A DNA stretch of 11,723 nt from an uncultured Lachnospiraceae bacterium. GTDB taxonomy: Bacteria > Bacillota > Clostridia > Lachnospirales > Lachnospiraceae. Location: NCBI GenBank assembly GCA_900546325.1, contig URCR01000061.1:1-11723 (forward strand). The letters run 5' to 3'. Every line of letters begins with the position of its first letter. Positions within the stretch are counted from its first letter, which is position 1. This document shows, piece after piece, positions 1 through 6,508 of this stretch. The translations under genes were made by a program, and so were the position numbers. The notes beneath the pieces are model-generated. The model searched no databases, was not told the origin of the DNA, and saw only the letters and a list, made by a program, of their open reading frames with translations.

Positions 1-1
1 C

Positions 2-58
2 GACTTTTCCGGCTTCAATGTCCGCAAGCATGGCTTGAAAACCGGGTCTTTGGAATAA
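2..58 (+). CDS. C-terminal tail of an unrecognised ICE gene (partial)
   Basis: An open frame enters from the window edge and ends at TAA after 18 codons, finishing …GLKTGSLE. The remnant is too short for family assignment. The next ATG overlaps its stop codon (TAATG), which suggests that the two frames are translated in a coupled manner. It lies upstream of a hairpin at 156-205 and so would be near the end of its transcript. Treating it as coding is an inference from the open frame and the ICE context. Confidence 0.35.
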   Translation, partial: DFSGFNVRKHGLKTGSLE

Positions 59-138
59 TGAGGTGTGATAGCGATAGCGGCAAAAAGCTAATAAAATCAA
101 TGGTTTTGCGGACAGCGGATAGACAGGGAATGTGTTAA
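58..138 (+). CDS. Tiny 26-residue ORF overlapping the previous stop, unrecognised
   Basis: ATG at 58 lies within the TAATG of the upstream stop, and the frame runs 26 codons to TAA at 136-138. The peptide is basic, with a KKLIKS…RTADR core, and has no motif I recognise. No good Shine-Dalgarno sequence precedes it, so expression would depend on coupling to the upstream gene. It ends 17 bases before the perfect inverted repeat at 156-201. It may be a real small accessory gene, a truncated remnant of a longer gene, or chance. Confidence 0.2.
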   Translation: MRCDSDSGKKLIKSMVLRTADRQGMC

Positions 139-155
139 AAACTGAATACGCACAC

Positions 156-205
156 AAACGGCGTTACCTTAACCCCTTTGGGGGAGAAAGTAACGCCGTT
201 TTTTT
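156..205 (+). terminator. Strong hairpin with T-run (terminator-like)
   Basis: A perfect 12-bp inverted repeat (AAACGGCGTTAC at 156-167, GTAACGCCGTTT at 190-201) is followed by a T-run through 205. The 22-nt loop itself contains a nested CCCC-TTT(G)-GGGG stem at 173-183. This is the form of a rho-independent terminator closing the upstream transcript. The run is close to the ribosome binding site of the next gene, so it could also work as an attenuator for that gene. Confidence 0.7.
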
Positions 206-212
206 ATGCCCG

Positions 213-225
213 CAGGAAAGGAGGT
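213..225 (+). promoter_or_regulatory. Ribosome binding site fixing the start at 235
   Basis: AGGAAAGGAGGTG ends nine bases before ATG 235. It decides for this ATG over the longer open frame starting at 178, which would begin inside the hairpin. Confidence 0.7.
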
Positions 226-234
226 GCAGCCGGA

Positions 235-453
235 ATGTATTTCACAAAGGGCAAGCAGCGGGCGTTTGAATTGCTCATGCAGCAGAAGCCGGGATTTGAC
301 CGCTATCAATCCGGTTGTGCCGGAGATGATGAAGATTGCGGCACTTGCCGTTTCTACCGCCCCGGGTGGAAATATGAGTTTTGCGTTTTCAAAGAGTGTC
401 CCTATTGCCCCGGCAAAAGGACGCGGAAAACGCACGCCAGCATGGACAAATAG
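235..453 (+). CDS. Small six-cysteine ICE protein, function unknown
   Basis: This 72-residue protein has a helical N-terminus (residues 5-18) followed by six cysteines at 28, 35, 38, 50, 55 and 58, including CxxC pairs at 35-38 and 55-58. The spacing suggests a small zinc-binding fold. The core GTCRFYRPGWKYEFCVFKECPY resembles short conserved hypothetical proteins found beside the replication gene of Tn1549-like ICEs. No enzymatic motif is visible. The start is set by a strong ribosome binding site. It sits between a terminator-like hairpin and the initiator gene, and may be cotranscribed with the latter. DNA binding or a regulatory role is only a guess. Confidence 0.65.
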   Translation: MYFTKGKQRAFELLMQQKPGFDRYQSGCAGDDEDCGTCRFYRPGWKYEFCVFKECPYCPGKRTRKTHASMDK

Positions 454-581
454 ACGGGCAAAAGCCCTTGTGCCATGCGGCTTTGCAGACGCGAAAACGG
501 CAAAGGGCATATTGCAATACCAAAACAGCCGAAAACGGCTTTCTAATTGTCCACGCATACCAAGAGAGGAAGTGAGGAAAT
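454..581 (+). other. Spacer with three stem-loops before the initiator gene
   Basis: This 128-base gap contains GGGC-AAAA-GCCC (456-467), an imperfect stem ATGC..CTTTGC / GCAAAG.GCAT (475-510), and AGCCG-AAAA-CGGCT (527-540). None has the T-run needed for a clear terminator. They may shape the mRNA leader of the 582 gene or be recognised as DNA. No convincing coding frame was found. Confidence 0.35.
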
Positions 582-1526
582 ATGGCAGTTTTCAGAGTGG
601 AGCGAAATACGGGATATACCGTTATGAGCAACCACCACTTGCGAAACAAGGAATTGTCCTTAAAGGCAAAGGGCTTGTTGTCGCAAATGCTTTCGCTGCC
701 CGAAGATTGGGATTATACCCTTGCGGGCTTATCCCATATCAACCGGGAGAAGATCGACGCAATCCGCGAAGCGGTAAAGGAACTCGAAAAAGCCGGATAT
801 ATCGTGCGCAGCCGGGAGCGCGACGAAAAGGGACGCTTGCGGGGCGCAGATTACGTCATATACGAGCAGCCGCAGCCGCGAGAGCCGGAAGCAGCTACCA
901 GCGGCGGACAGCCGCCTATATTGGATTTACCTACATTGGAAAATCCAACATTGGATAATCCAACGTTGGAAAAACCTACGCAGGAAAAACCTACGTTGGA
1001 AAATCCAACGCAATTAAATAAAGATATATTAAGTAAAGAACAATCAATTACTGATTTATCAAGTACCGATTCCATTCCTTTCCATTCCCTAAACCCCTTG
1101 CCCTTTGCGCATGGCGAAGCGGCTACGCCGCCGGAAAGGAAAAGAACGGAAGCGAAAAGCAATAGCGCAGTAGAGATTTACAGGGAGATTATCAAGGACA
1201 ATATCGAATACGACCATCTCATTCAAAACTGCAAAATTGACAAAGACCGTTTGGACGAGATTGTTGACCTTATGCTGGAAACCGTCTGCACAGCCCGAAA
1301 GACAATCCGTATTGCCGGGGACGACTACCCCGCCGAATTGGTGAAATCCAAGTTTTTGAAGCTGAACAGCAGCCATATTGAGTTTGTTTTGGATTGCATG
1401 AGGGAGAACACAACCAAAGTGCGCAACATCAAGCAGTATCTAAAAGCGGTGCTGTTCAACGCGCCGAGTACCATTGACAGCTACTATACCGCCCTTGTCA
1501 ATCACGACTTATACGGCGGCGAATGA
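582..1526 (+). CDS. Replication-initiator-like protein, winged helix + DUF6017-type C-terminus
   Basis: This 314-residue protein has three parts. Residues about 1-95 (FRVERNTGYTVMSNHHL…LSLKAKGLLS…REAVKELEKAGYI) form a winged-helix/DnaD-like DNA-binding module of the type found in ICE and phage replication initiators. Residues 112-146 are seven 5-residue repeats (PTLEN-type). Residues about 194-314 (VEIYREIIKDNIEYD…RIAGDDYPAE…FLKLNSSHIEFV…YYTALVNHDLYG) match the DUF6017 domain as I know it from ICE initiators. It probably binds an origin and recruits the host replisome to the excised ICE. ATG 582 follows GTGAGGAAAT and makes a full-length product. It precedes pcfB and virD4 and is probably cotranscribed with them. 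The repeat linker is palindromic at DNA level (see separate entry). The initiator role is inferred from family and position. Confidence 0.8.
   Translation: MAVFRVERNTGYTVMSNHHLRNKELSLKAKGLLSQMLSLPEDWDYTLAGLSHINREKIDAIREAVKELEKAGYIVRSRERDEKGRLRGADYVIYEQPQPREPEAATSGGQPPILDLPTLENPTLDNPTLEKPTQEKPTLENPTQLNKDILSKEQSITDLSSTDSIPFHSLNPLPFAHGEAATPPERKRTEAKSNSAVEIYREIIKDNIEYDHLIQNCKIDKDRLDEIVDLMLETVCTARKTIRIAGDDYPAELVKSKFLKLNSSHIEFVLDCMRENTTKVRNIKQYLKAVLFNAPSTIDSYYTALVNHDLYGGE
915..1019 (+). repeat. Seven tandem 15-bp repeats inside the initiator gene, partly palindromic
   Basis: The units start at 915, 930, 945, 960, 975, 990 and 1005, with consensus CC(A/T)ACRTTGGAAAAT. They encode PILDL, PTLEN, PTLDN, PTLEK, PTQEK, PTLEN and PTQLN. 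The first and last units are degenerate. The junctions form palindromes: CCAACGTTGG is a perfect 10-mer and TTGGATAATCCAA is symmetrical around one base. The period is a multiple of three, so it is kept in frame. Confidence 0.8.
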
Positions 1527-1547
1527 GCATAGCCGCACTTTACCGGG

Positions 1548-1565
1548 AAAGGAGTTGATACCTTG
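1548..1565 (+). promoter_or_regulatory. Ribosome binding site and TTG start of pcfB
   Basis: AAAGGAG at 1548-1554 lies eight bases before TTG 1563. No in-frame ATG occurs near enough, so the gene starts at TTG. Confidence 0.7.
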
Positions 1566-2036
1566 CAGGAGGAAGTAACCCAAAAAACGATTGCCCTATA
1601 CGTCAAAGTGGGAAAAGGCGCGGCGCGGCTTACCGAACAGGCGTTACAGAAAGCAATCCAAAAGTTTTTGGAGCAGAAAAGCAAACCCGCGCATGGGAAA
1701 CAGACCATGCGGCAGCTTATGAAGCAGAACGCGGGTGTTTCCAACATCGAGATCACCGACAGCAATATTAAAGCCTTTGAGAGTACGGCGAAGAAATACA
1801 ACATAGATTTTTCGCTAAAAAAGGTTAAGGGCGAGCAGACCCGTTACCTTGTGTTTTTCAAAGGCCGGGACGCGGACGTTATGACCGCAGCGTTTCAAGA
1901 GTTTTCCGCAAAGAAGCTGAACCGGGAGAAAAAGCCCTCTATCCGCAAAGCCCTTGCCGCTGCAAAGGACAAGGCGAAGCAGCTTAACGCCGCCCGCGAC
2001 AAGGTAAAGAAAATGGACAGGGGGCGCGAGATATGA
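1563..2036 (+). CDS. pcfB: PcfB-family conjugation accessory protein (DUF3801)
   Basis: This 157-residue protein opens with EEVTQKTIALYVKVGKGAARLTEQAL, continues with a Lys/Gln-rich helical stretch and a middle domain (NIEITDSNIKAFESTAKKY…YLVFFKGRDADVMTAAF), and ends in a highly basic tail. This is the PcfB/DUF3801 pattern, found immediately upstream of virD4 in Tn1549-like ICEs and named after PcfB of pCF10. PcfB-type proteins help join the relaxase-DNA complex to the coupling protein. It starts at TTG with a good ribosome binding site, and its stop overlaps the virD4 ATG (ATATGA), so the two are translationally coupled. Its partner VirD4 is broken here, so it may have no working role in this copy. 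Confidence 0.85.
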   Translation: MQEEVTQKTIALYVKVGKGAARLTEQALQKAIQKFLEQKSKPAHGKQTMRQLMKQNAGVSNIEITDSNIKAFESTAKKYNIDFSLKKVKGEQTRYLVFFKGRDADVMTAAFQEFSAKKLNREKKPSIRKALAAAKDKAKQLNAARDKVKKMDRGREI

Positions 2037-3046
2037 AGCAGATCAACTACAAAAAGCTGATACTTCCGAATATCCCCTATGTGTTCTTTGTCTATCTCTT
2101 TGATAAAGTCGGACAGGCGGTGCGGCTTGCCCCCGGCGCGGATATTTCTGCAAAGATACTGAATATCACACAAGGATTTTCCGCAGCCTTTGAAAACGCC
2201 TTGCCGAGCGTTTACCCGTTGGATTTGCTTGTCGGCATTGTCGGTGCGGTGATTATCCGCTTGATAGTCTATGTCAAAGGGAAAAACGCGAAGAAATACC
2301 GCAAGGGCGCGGAGTACGGCTCTGCCCGATGGGGAAACGCCGAAGATATAAAGCCCTACATAGACCCGGATTTCCAAAACAACATCATTTTGACGCAGAC
2401 GGAACGGCTTACCATGAACAGCCGCCCGAAGCAGCCGAAGTACGCGAGAAATAAGAACGTCGTCGTGATCGGCGGCAGCGGCAGCGGAAAAACAAGATTT
2501 TTTGTCAAACCTAATCTAATGCAGCTTCATTCCTCTTACGTCTTAACCGACCCGAAAGGTACGGTTTTGATTGAGTGCGGGAAGCTGCTGCAACGGGCGG
2601 GCTACCGCATTAAGGTACTGAATACGATTAACTTCAAAAAATCTATGCACTACAACCCCTTTGTGTATATCCGCAGCGAGAAAGATATTTTGAAGCTGGT
2701 AAATACGTTGATAGCGAATACCAAAGGTGAGGGAGAAAAAAGCGCGGAGGATTTTTGGGTAAAGGCAGAACGGCTTTTGTATTGCGCGTTGGTGGGCTAC
2801 ATCTGGTACGAAGCCCCCGCCGAGGAAATGAACTTTATTACCCTGTTGGAACTTATCAACGCCAGCGAAGCCCGCGAGGACGACGAGGAATATCAAAGCC
2901 CCGTCGATTTGCTGTTTGCCGACTTGGAAGAACGCGACCCCGACCATTTCGCGGTGAAGCAGTACCGAAAATATAAATTGGCGGCGGGTGTAGTAAGTTT
3001 GAAGAGACTTCTTAATCACTCAATTTTAGAGAATTGGAGCTCCTAA
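2033..3046 (+). pseudogene. virD4: virD4-type coupling ATPase, truncated by insertion
   Basis: Type IV coupling proteins are inner-membrane hexameric ATPases that feed relaxase-bound DNA to the conjugation channel. Two N-terminal hydrophobic segments are visible (about 9-30 and 62-78), then a GAEYGSARWG motif and the Walker A loop GGSGSGKT at residues 147-154, followed by VLTDPKGTV. The family is usually close to 600 residues. Here native sequence ends at residue 319 (QYRKYKLAAG), and 18 foreign residues follow before TAA. The Walker B segment (…DEFANIG in relatives) and the C-terminal half are absent, so ATPase function should be lost. The ATG overlaps the pcfB stop. The break coincides with a change of base composition and with the left end of the recombinase-bearing element. 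Only bases 2033-2989 belong to the original gene. Confidence 0.85.
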
Positions 3047-3086
3047 TTGATTAAAAAGTCTCTTGAGGCTTATTTTTTTACCTCAA
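3002..3086. repeat. Long imperfect inverted repeat at the left end of the inserted element
   Basis: The 17-base arms at 3002-3018 and 3048-3064 pair with one mismatch (AAGAGACTT.TTAATCA against its complement). The loop holds CAATT/AATTG (3021-3025, 3032-3036) and the palindrome GGAGCTCC (3036-3043). A second hairpin, TTGAGG/CCTCAA (3063-3068, 3081-3086), follows with a T-rich loop. It starts about 13 bases inside the virD4 break. It may be part of the element's recombination end, or a terminator insulating the element from virD4 transcription. Confidence 0.7.
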
Positions 3087-3418
3087 AGGGCAAAATTGTA
3101 CTTTTTTAAAAACATTTCAAAGCAATACGACTTTTTACCCTCTGCCACCTGTGTATAGTGTAAGAAACTTTTTTACCGACACGAAATCCAGGAAAATGAG
3201 AAAAGTTATGTTGCGATCCTGTAAAAAGGCGTCTGAGCAATGGATTATGTGTAAGGAATTTTTTTCGGTTTCTTACACGAACCTTGGAAACAGAATAGCC
3301 TGCCCATAGTGATACCAGATTTTTCCTGGAAATACGTCCCGGAAACATCAGAACCCGGTACAGGAACGGATATGGGGTGAAAACAGGAGCCAAATTAGAG
3401 AAAGGAGGGCGTCAGAAA
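3047..3418 (+). other. Non-coding left-end leader before the recombinase, with interleaved inverted repeats
   Basis: No credible coding frame is seen in these 372 bases. GTGTAAGAAAC (3158-3168) recurs in inverse orientation as GTTTCTTACAC (3268-3278), with a further direct GTGTAAG at 3249-3255 that makes a short stem with the inverse copy. TCCAGGAAAA (3187-3196) recurs inverted as TTTTCCTGGA (3321-3330). The two pairs interleave. The position between an element end and its large serine recombinase suits recombinase binding sites, operators or a promoter region, but no sure -35/-10 pair was picked out. Confidence 0.5.
3401..3409 (+). promoter_or_regulatory. Ribosome binding site fixing the recombinase start at 3419
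   Basis: AAAGGAGGG ends nine bases before ATG 3419. A GTG at 3377 in the same frame would add 14 residues but has no comparable site. Confidence 0.7.
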
Positions 3419-5302
3419 ATGGCACAGACACAGGGATTCATGACAGCGTTGTATGAGCGTCTTAGTCGTGATGATGAATTAAACGGAGAGTCCAACAGTA
3501 TTTCCAATCAGAAGAAGCTCTTGGAGCAGTATGCGAAAGAACATGGCTTTACAAATCTGATTCATTTTACGGATGATGGAATTTCCGGCACAAGATTTGA
3601 CCGCCCCGGCTTTCTTGCCATGATGAAAGAAGTGGAGTCCGGGAAAGTTGGGACAATCCTGATCAAAGATATGAGCCGAATGGGAAGGGATTATCTGAAG
3701 GTCGGGCAATATATGGAACTGTTCAGACAGAAGAATGTGCGTCTGATCGCAGTGAATGAGAATGTAGATAGTTTTCGGGAGGATGATGATTTCACCCCTT
3801 TCCGAAATATTATGAATGAATGGTATGCAAGGGATACCAGCAAGAAGATTAAATCAACCTTTAAGGCAAAGGGAAAATCAGGAAAGCATGTAGCTAGTAC
3901 AACACCGTATGGTTACTTAAAAGATCCGGAGAACCCTGACCATTGGATTGTTGATGAAGAAGCAGCCAAAATCGTACAGCAGATTTTTCATATGACCATG
4001 GACGGGCGTGGACCGTATCAGATTGCAAGGATTCTGAAAGAGGAAAAGGTGGAAATTCCGGCAGTGCATATGGCAAAAAAAGATGCAGGTTTATGGAAAG
4101 GCAGGGTGGATGAAATCAAAGATCCTTATGGATGGGGTTCTTCCACTGTCGCAGGGATTTTGAAAAAACGGGAGTACCTTGGTCATACGGTGAACTTTAA
4201 AACCAGAAAGCATTTCAAGGATAAGAAAAGCCATTATGTCGGGGAAGACCAGTGGACAGTATTCGAGGACACGCAGGAGCCTATCATAGACCAGGAAACT
4301 TTTGATAACGTCCAGAGGATCAGAAGCAATGTAAGAAGATACCCGGATGGATGGGGAGAAGCTCATCCATTGACTGGATTGATGTATTGTGCGGATTGTG
4401 GAGCGAAAATGTATGTTCACCGGGTAAACAATGGAAAGAGAGTTCCACAGTATACCTGTTCTGCATACTCAAAGGTTCCGGTTGGGACACTCTGCACGAC
4501 ACAGCACAGGATCAACGCTGATGTGGTCATGGAGCTTATCAAGGAGCTTTTAAAAGCGATTGCAGAATATTCCCAGCTGAACCGGGAAGAGTTCATAGAG
4601 ACGGTGAGAAAGGCACAGACCTCACAGCAGTCCAGTGAGATCACAAGGCTGAAAAGCAGGCTGTCAGAAGCACAGAAGCGTGTACAGGATCTGGAAAAAC
4701 TGCTCTGCCGGATTTATGAAGATAACATTCTTGGCAAGTTGCCGGATGAACGTTATGCAGTTCTGGACGGGCAGTATTCTAAAGAGCAGAAAGAACTGTC
4801 AGCAGAGATTGCAGAGATGGAAGCAGAATTATCCGGTTATGAGGAAGGTCGCAGGTCTGCGGAGAAATTTATTGCCGTGGTTGATAAATACCAGAACTTT
4901 GAAGAACTGACCCCTTATATGCTGAATGAGTTCGTGGAGAAGATCGTTGTGCATGAGCGTGACCGGAAAGGCAGTGTTGAAACTACACAGGAAGTGGAAA
5001 TCTATTTTAATTTCATTGGACGGTATCTGCCACCACACTTCGGAGAGGTGGAGCTGACACCGGAGGAAATCGAAGAAATGAAAAAGAGGGAAGCCAGAAA
5101 AGACAGGCTGCACCAGAACTATCTGAAAAGAAAAGCAAATGGCAAACAGCAGGAATACTACGAACGAACCAAAGAGAAGAAGAAAGCAGAGATGGATGCG
5201 AAGAAAGAAGAAATCCGGAGGGAAGATATTGCGAAAGGGGTCTTTATTCCTGTTTCCATGCTTCCACCTGCGGAACCAAAGAAAGGAGCGATACCGGCAT
5301 GA
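3419..5302 (+). CDS. Large serine recombinase (TnpX-like transposase/integrase)
   Basis: This 627-residue protein carries out excision and integration of the element through a serine-DNA intermediate. The resolvase domain fills residues about 8-155: the catalytic serine is Ser16 in YERLSRDD, Q31 lies in the ISNQKKLL helix, DGISGTRFDRPGF follows, and DMSRMGRDY (84-92) holds the active-site arginines. A Recombinase domain with the TPYGYLKDP motif comes next. A zinc ribbon follows with Cys324, Cys327, Cys347 and Cys359, then a coiled coil (about 400-480) and a C-terminal DUF4368-like part (EFVEKIVVHERDRKG…EVEIYFNFIGRY). The tail is Lys/Glu-rich. Length and order match TnpX/TndX-type enzymes, and all key residues are present. 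Its stop overlaps the tnpV ATG. The adjacent element end and the virD4 break suggest that it made this insertion. Confidence 0.92.
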   Translation: MAQTQGFMTALYERLSRDDELNGESNSISNQKKLLEQYAKEHGFTNLIHFTDDGISGTRFDRPGFLAMMKEVESGKVGTILIKDMSRMGRDYLKVGQYMELFRQKNVRLIAVNENVDSFREDDDFTPFRNIMNEWYARDTSKKIKSTFKAKGKSGKHVASTTPYGYLKDPENPDHWIVDEEAAKIVQQIFHMTMDGRGPYQIARILKEEKVEIPAVHMAKKDAGLWKGRVDEIKDPYGWGSSTVAGILKKREYLGHTVNFKTRKHFKDKKSHYVGEDQWTVFEDTQEPIIDQETFDNVQRIRSNVRRYPDGWGEAHPLTGLMYCADCGAKMYVHRVNNGKRVPQYTCSAYSKVPVGTLCTTQHRINADVVMELIKELLKAIAEYSQLNREEFIETVRKAQTSQQSSEITRLKSRLSEAQKRVQDLEKLLCRIYEDNILGKLPDERYAVLDGQYSKEQKELSAEIAEMEAELSGYEEGRRSAEKFIAVVDKYQNFEELTPYMLNEFVEKIVVHERDRKGSVETTQEVEIYFNFIGRYLPPHFGEVELTPEEIEEMKKREARKDRLHQNYLKRKANGKQQEYYERTKEKKKAEMDAKKEEIRREDIAKGVFIPVSMLPPAEPKKGAIPA

Positions 5303-5682
5303 AGGGGTTAGAACGGATCATACACGATGACAGTAACGGACTGGATTATATCCTTGTCGGGGAAGTGTATCTGCCACTGCTTGCAGTACCGAATGAGACT
5401 CGTGAGATTGGATTTTACGGAAGTCTCCACAGGAATTATCTGAAGGATTATAAAAGTGGATTATATTCGTATCTGAGTCTGAGTGGAAAGCTCTGGTCTT
5501 ATCTTGCAGATGTGAATGAGCAGTGTGTAGAACGCAGGGACTTTCTGATGGATCAGATGATGGAGCAGGAAGGCATTACGGAGGAACTGAAAAGCAGAGA
5601 TCAGATGGAATGGGTTCGCCGGGCAAACAATGTAAAAAGCCGGGTAGATGAAATCATACTGAATGAAATGGTGTATGTGTAG
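5299..5682 (+). CDS. tnpV: TnpV family protein
   Basis: This 127-residue protein contains the TnpV pattern: an N-terminal region ending in YLPLLAVPNE, then GFYGSLHRNYLKDYKSGLYS, SGKLWSYLADVNEQ, and a C-terminal block EELKSRDQMEWVRRANNVKSRVDEIILNEMVYV. TnpV was first named in Tn4451, and its function is unknown. It often lies next to a large serine recombinase in clostridial elements. The ATG is inside the recombinase stop region (ATGA overlap), with AAAGGAG at 5282-5288, so expression is coupled to the recombinase. It is soluble and mostly helical by eye. A role as accessory or directionality factor is speculative. Confidence 0.85.
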   Translation: MKGLERIIHDDSNGLDYILVGEVYLPLLAVPNETREIGFYGSLHRNYLKDYKSGLYSYLSLSGKLWSYLADVNEQCVERRDFLMDQMMEQEGITEELKSRDQMEWVRRANNVKSRVDEIILNEMVYV

Positions 5683-5691
5683 GAGGAGCTT

Positions 5692-5871
5692 ATGAGGTAC
5701 CGGATTGAATATGCAGACGGAAAATGCTGTAACTTTGCCAACAGCAGAAAAGACCTGCCGGACTGGCTGAAACTTTTGAAAGATGAAAAGATTGTGGATA
5801 TCCGTAAGATATACAAAAGCGGAGTTACCGATTCTGTCATGGATAACTACCGCAAGTATCTGAAACAGTGA
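5692..5871 (+). CDS. 59-residue conserved-looking small protein, unknown
   Basis: ATG 5692 follows AGGAGGAGC (5681-5689) with very short spacing and lies nine bases after the tnpV stop. The product starts MRYRIEYADGKCCNF and continues with RKDLPDWLKLLKDEKIVDIRKIYKSG and VMDNYRKYLKQ, giving a compact beta-then-helix outline without membrane segment or signal peptide. It has the feel of a small folded accessory protein of mobile elements, but I do not recognise a named family. The good ribosome site, close packing and sensible composition support it as real. It ends 15 bases before the next ATG, so it belongs to the recombinase operon. Confidence 0.65.
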   Translation: MRYRIEYADGKCCNFANSRKDLPDWLKLLKDEKIVDIRKIYKSGVTDSVMDNYRKYLKQ

Positions 5872-5886
5872 AGGCGGTGGACAGTC

Positions 5887-6177
5887 ATGAGAATTGTAAA
5901 GATCATTGTGAAAGTGATTTCGCTGCCACTGCAGATATGTCTGACAATCATACAGCTGGTGTTCATGTTCCTTACATGGCTGTCCGCAACCGTATTTCAT
6001 ATCTTGTCAGGGATTATCTGTATTACAGCAATATTAAGTTATGGATTTGGGCAGGAGACAGGTACAGAAGTATTCAAAATGCTTCTTGCAGGTTTTGCAC
6101 TTTATATCCTGCCTGTCCTTTCCGGCTGGGCGGTCATGTGGCTGGAAATAATCAAGATCAGTTTAAAAGGAGATTAA
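5887..6177 (+). CDS. Small integral membrane protein (CD1845-like)
   Basis: This 96-residue hydrophobic protein has about three membrane segments: roughly 8-30 (VISLPLQICLTIIQLVFMFL), 33-55 (ATVFHILSGIICITAILSYG) and 63-88 (MLLAGFALYILPVLSGWAVMW). It ends in a short charged tail. Length, segment layout and the proline-containing last segment resemble the CD1845-type membrane proteins carried by clostridial conjugative elements, whose role is unknown. ATG 5887 has only a weak AAGGCGG site 8-9 bases upstream, so translation may rely on coupling to the previous gene. It is followed four bases later by the next gene. The family assignment is tentative, but its nature as a membrane protein is clear. 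Confidence 0.7.
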   Translation: MRIVKIIVKVISLPLQICLTIIQLVFMFLTWLSATVFHILSGIICITAILSYGFGQETGTEVFKMLLAGFALYILPVLSGWAVMWLEIIKISLKGD

Positions 6178-6181
6178 GCAG

Positions 6182-6481
6182 ATGGAAGTAACAGAGAAAA
6201 TGAAAAAATTTATGAATGACCTGATCGGGGAAAGAATGGAACAGGTTTATCAGGAAAATGATGGAAAGCAGTATGATCCATTCAATGAAAAACTGGAATT
6301 GAAACTGCAAAAGGTACTTCGGAAGATGCCAAAGAAACAGGAGAAGGTTCTGTTTGATTACCTGACAGATACGTCAAATAAATGCAGTGACCTGAACGAA
6401 TTTTATTACCGTATGGGTCTGAGAGATGGCTTAAAACTGAAAGAAGCAATGCGGGCTATGCTGGATGCTTTAACAGAATGA
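6182..6481 (+). CDS. 99-residue helical accessory protein (DUF6809-like)
   Basis: This is a charged, all-helical protein with an N-terminal helix VTEKMKKFMNDLIG, a middle region KLQKVLRKMPKKQEKVLFDYL, and a C-terminal signature LNEFYYRMGLRDGLKLKEAM. The C-terminal F-Y-x-x-G-x-R-x-G pattern recalls the small DUF6809-type proteins of Clostridia, but I am not certain of the family. AAAAGGAG lies at 6164-6171, giving a workable start at 6182. It overlaps no other gene and is followed by a damaged second copy (6509-6809), so duplication happened here. Function is unknown. Confidence 0.68.
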   Translation: MEVTEKMKKFMNDLIGERMEQVYQENDGKQYDPFNEKLELKLQKVLRKMPKKQEKVLFDYLTDTSNKCSDLNEFYYRMGLRDGLKLKEAMRAMLDALTE

Positions 6482-6508
6482 GGTGTGTGAAAGGAATGGT
6501 GGTCATGA

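Larger units (their letters stand above)
1..2989 (+). mobile_element. Part of a Tn1549-like ICE (replication and coupling-protein section)
   Basis: This stretch carries, in order, a six-cysteine small protein, a replication-initiator-like protein with a DUF6017-type C-terminus, a PcfB-like protein and the N-terminal half of a VirD4-type coupling ATPase. That order is the one known from Tn1549/CTn-type ICEs of Clostridia. Codon use is visibly more GC-rich than in the sequence after position 2990. The left end lies outside the window. The segment is interrupted inside virD4 by a second element, so the type IV secretion genes expected next (Maff2, PrgI, VirB4-like) are not seen. Family assignment comes from recognising the protein sequences; no database search was made. 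Confidence 0.8.

Noticed and set aside
381..575. 64-codon open frame before the initiator gene
   Set aside because: It lies mostly over the Cys-rich gene and the stem-loop spacer, lacks a ribosome site and matches nothing I know.
206..958. 250-codon open frame on the + strand
   Set aside because: It overlaps the Cys-rich gene and the start of the initiator gene in another frame, has no ribosome site, and encodes a low-complexity Arg/Ala-rich product. It is a shadow of GC-rich coding sequence.
915..1019. Tandem repeats considered as a CRISPR array
   Set aside because: The units are contiguous 15-mers without spacers and are in frame inside a gene.
3047..3418. Group II intron or IStron-type explanation for the virD4 interruption
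   Set aside because: No intron-encoded protein or intron ends were seen, and a complete recombinase/relaxase gene set follows, so a recombinase-driven insertion is the simpler reading.
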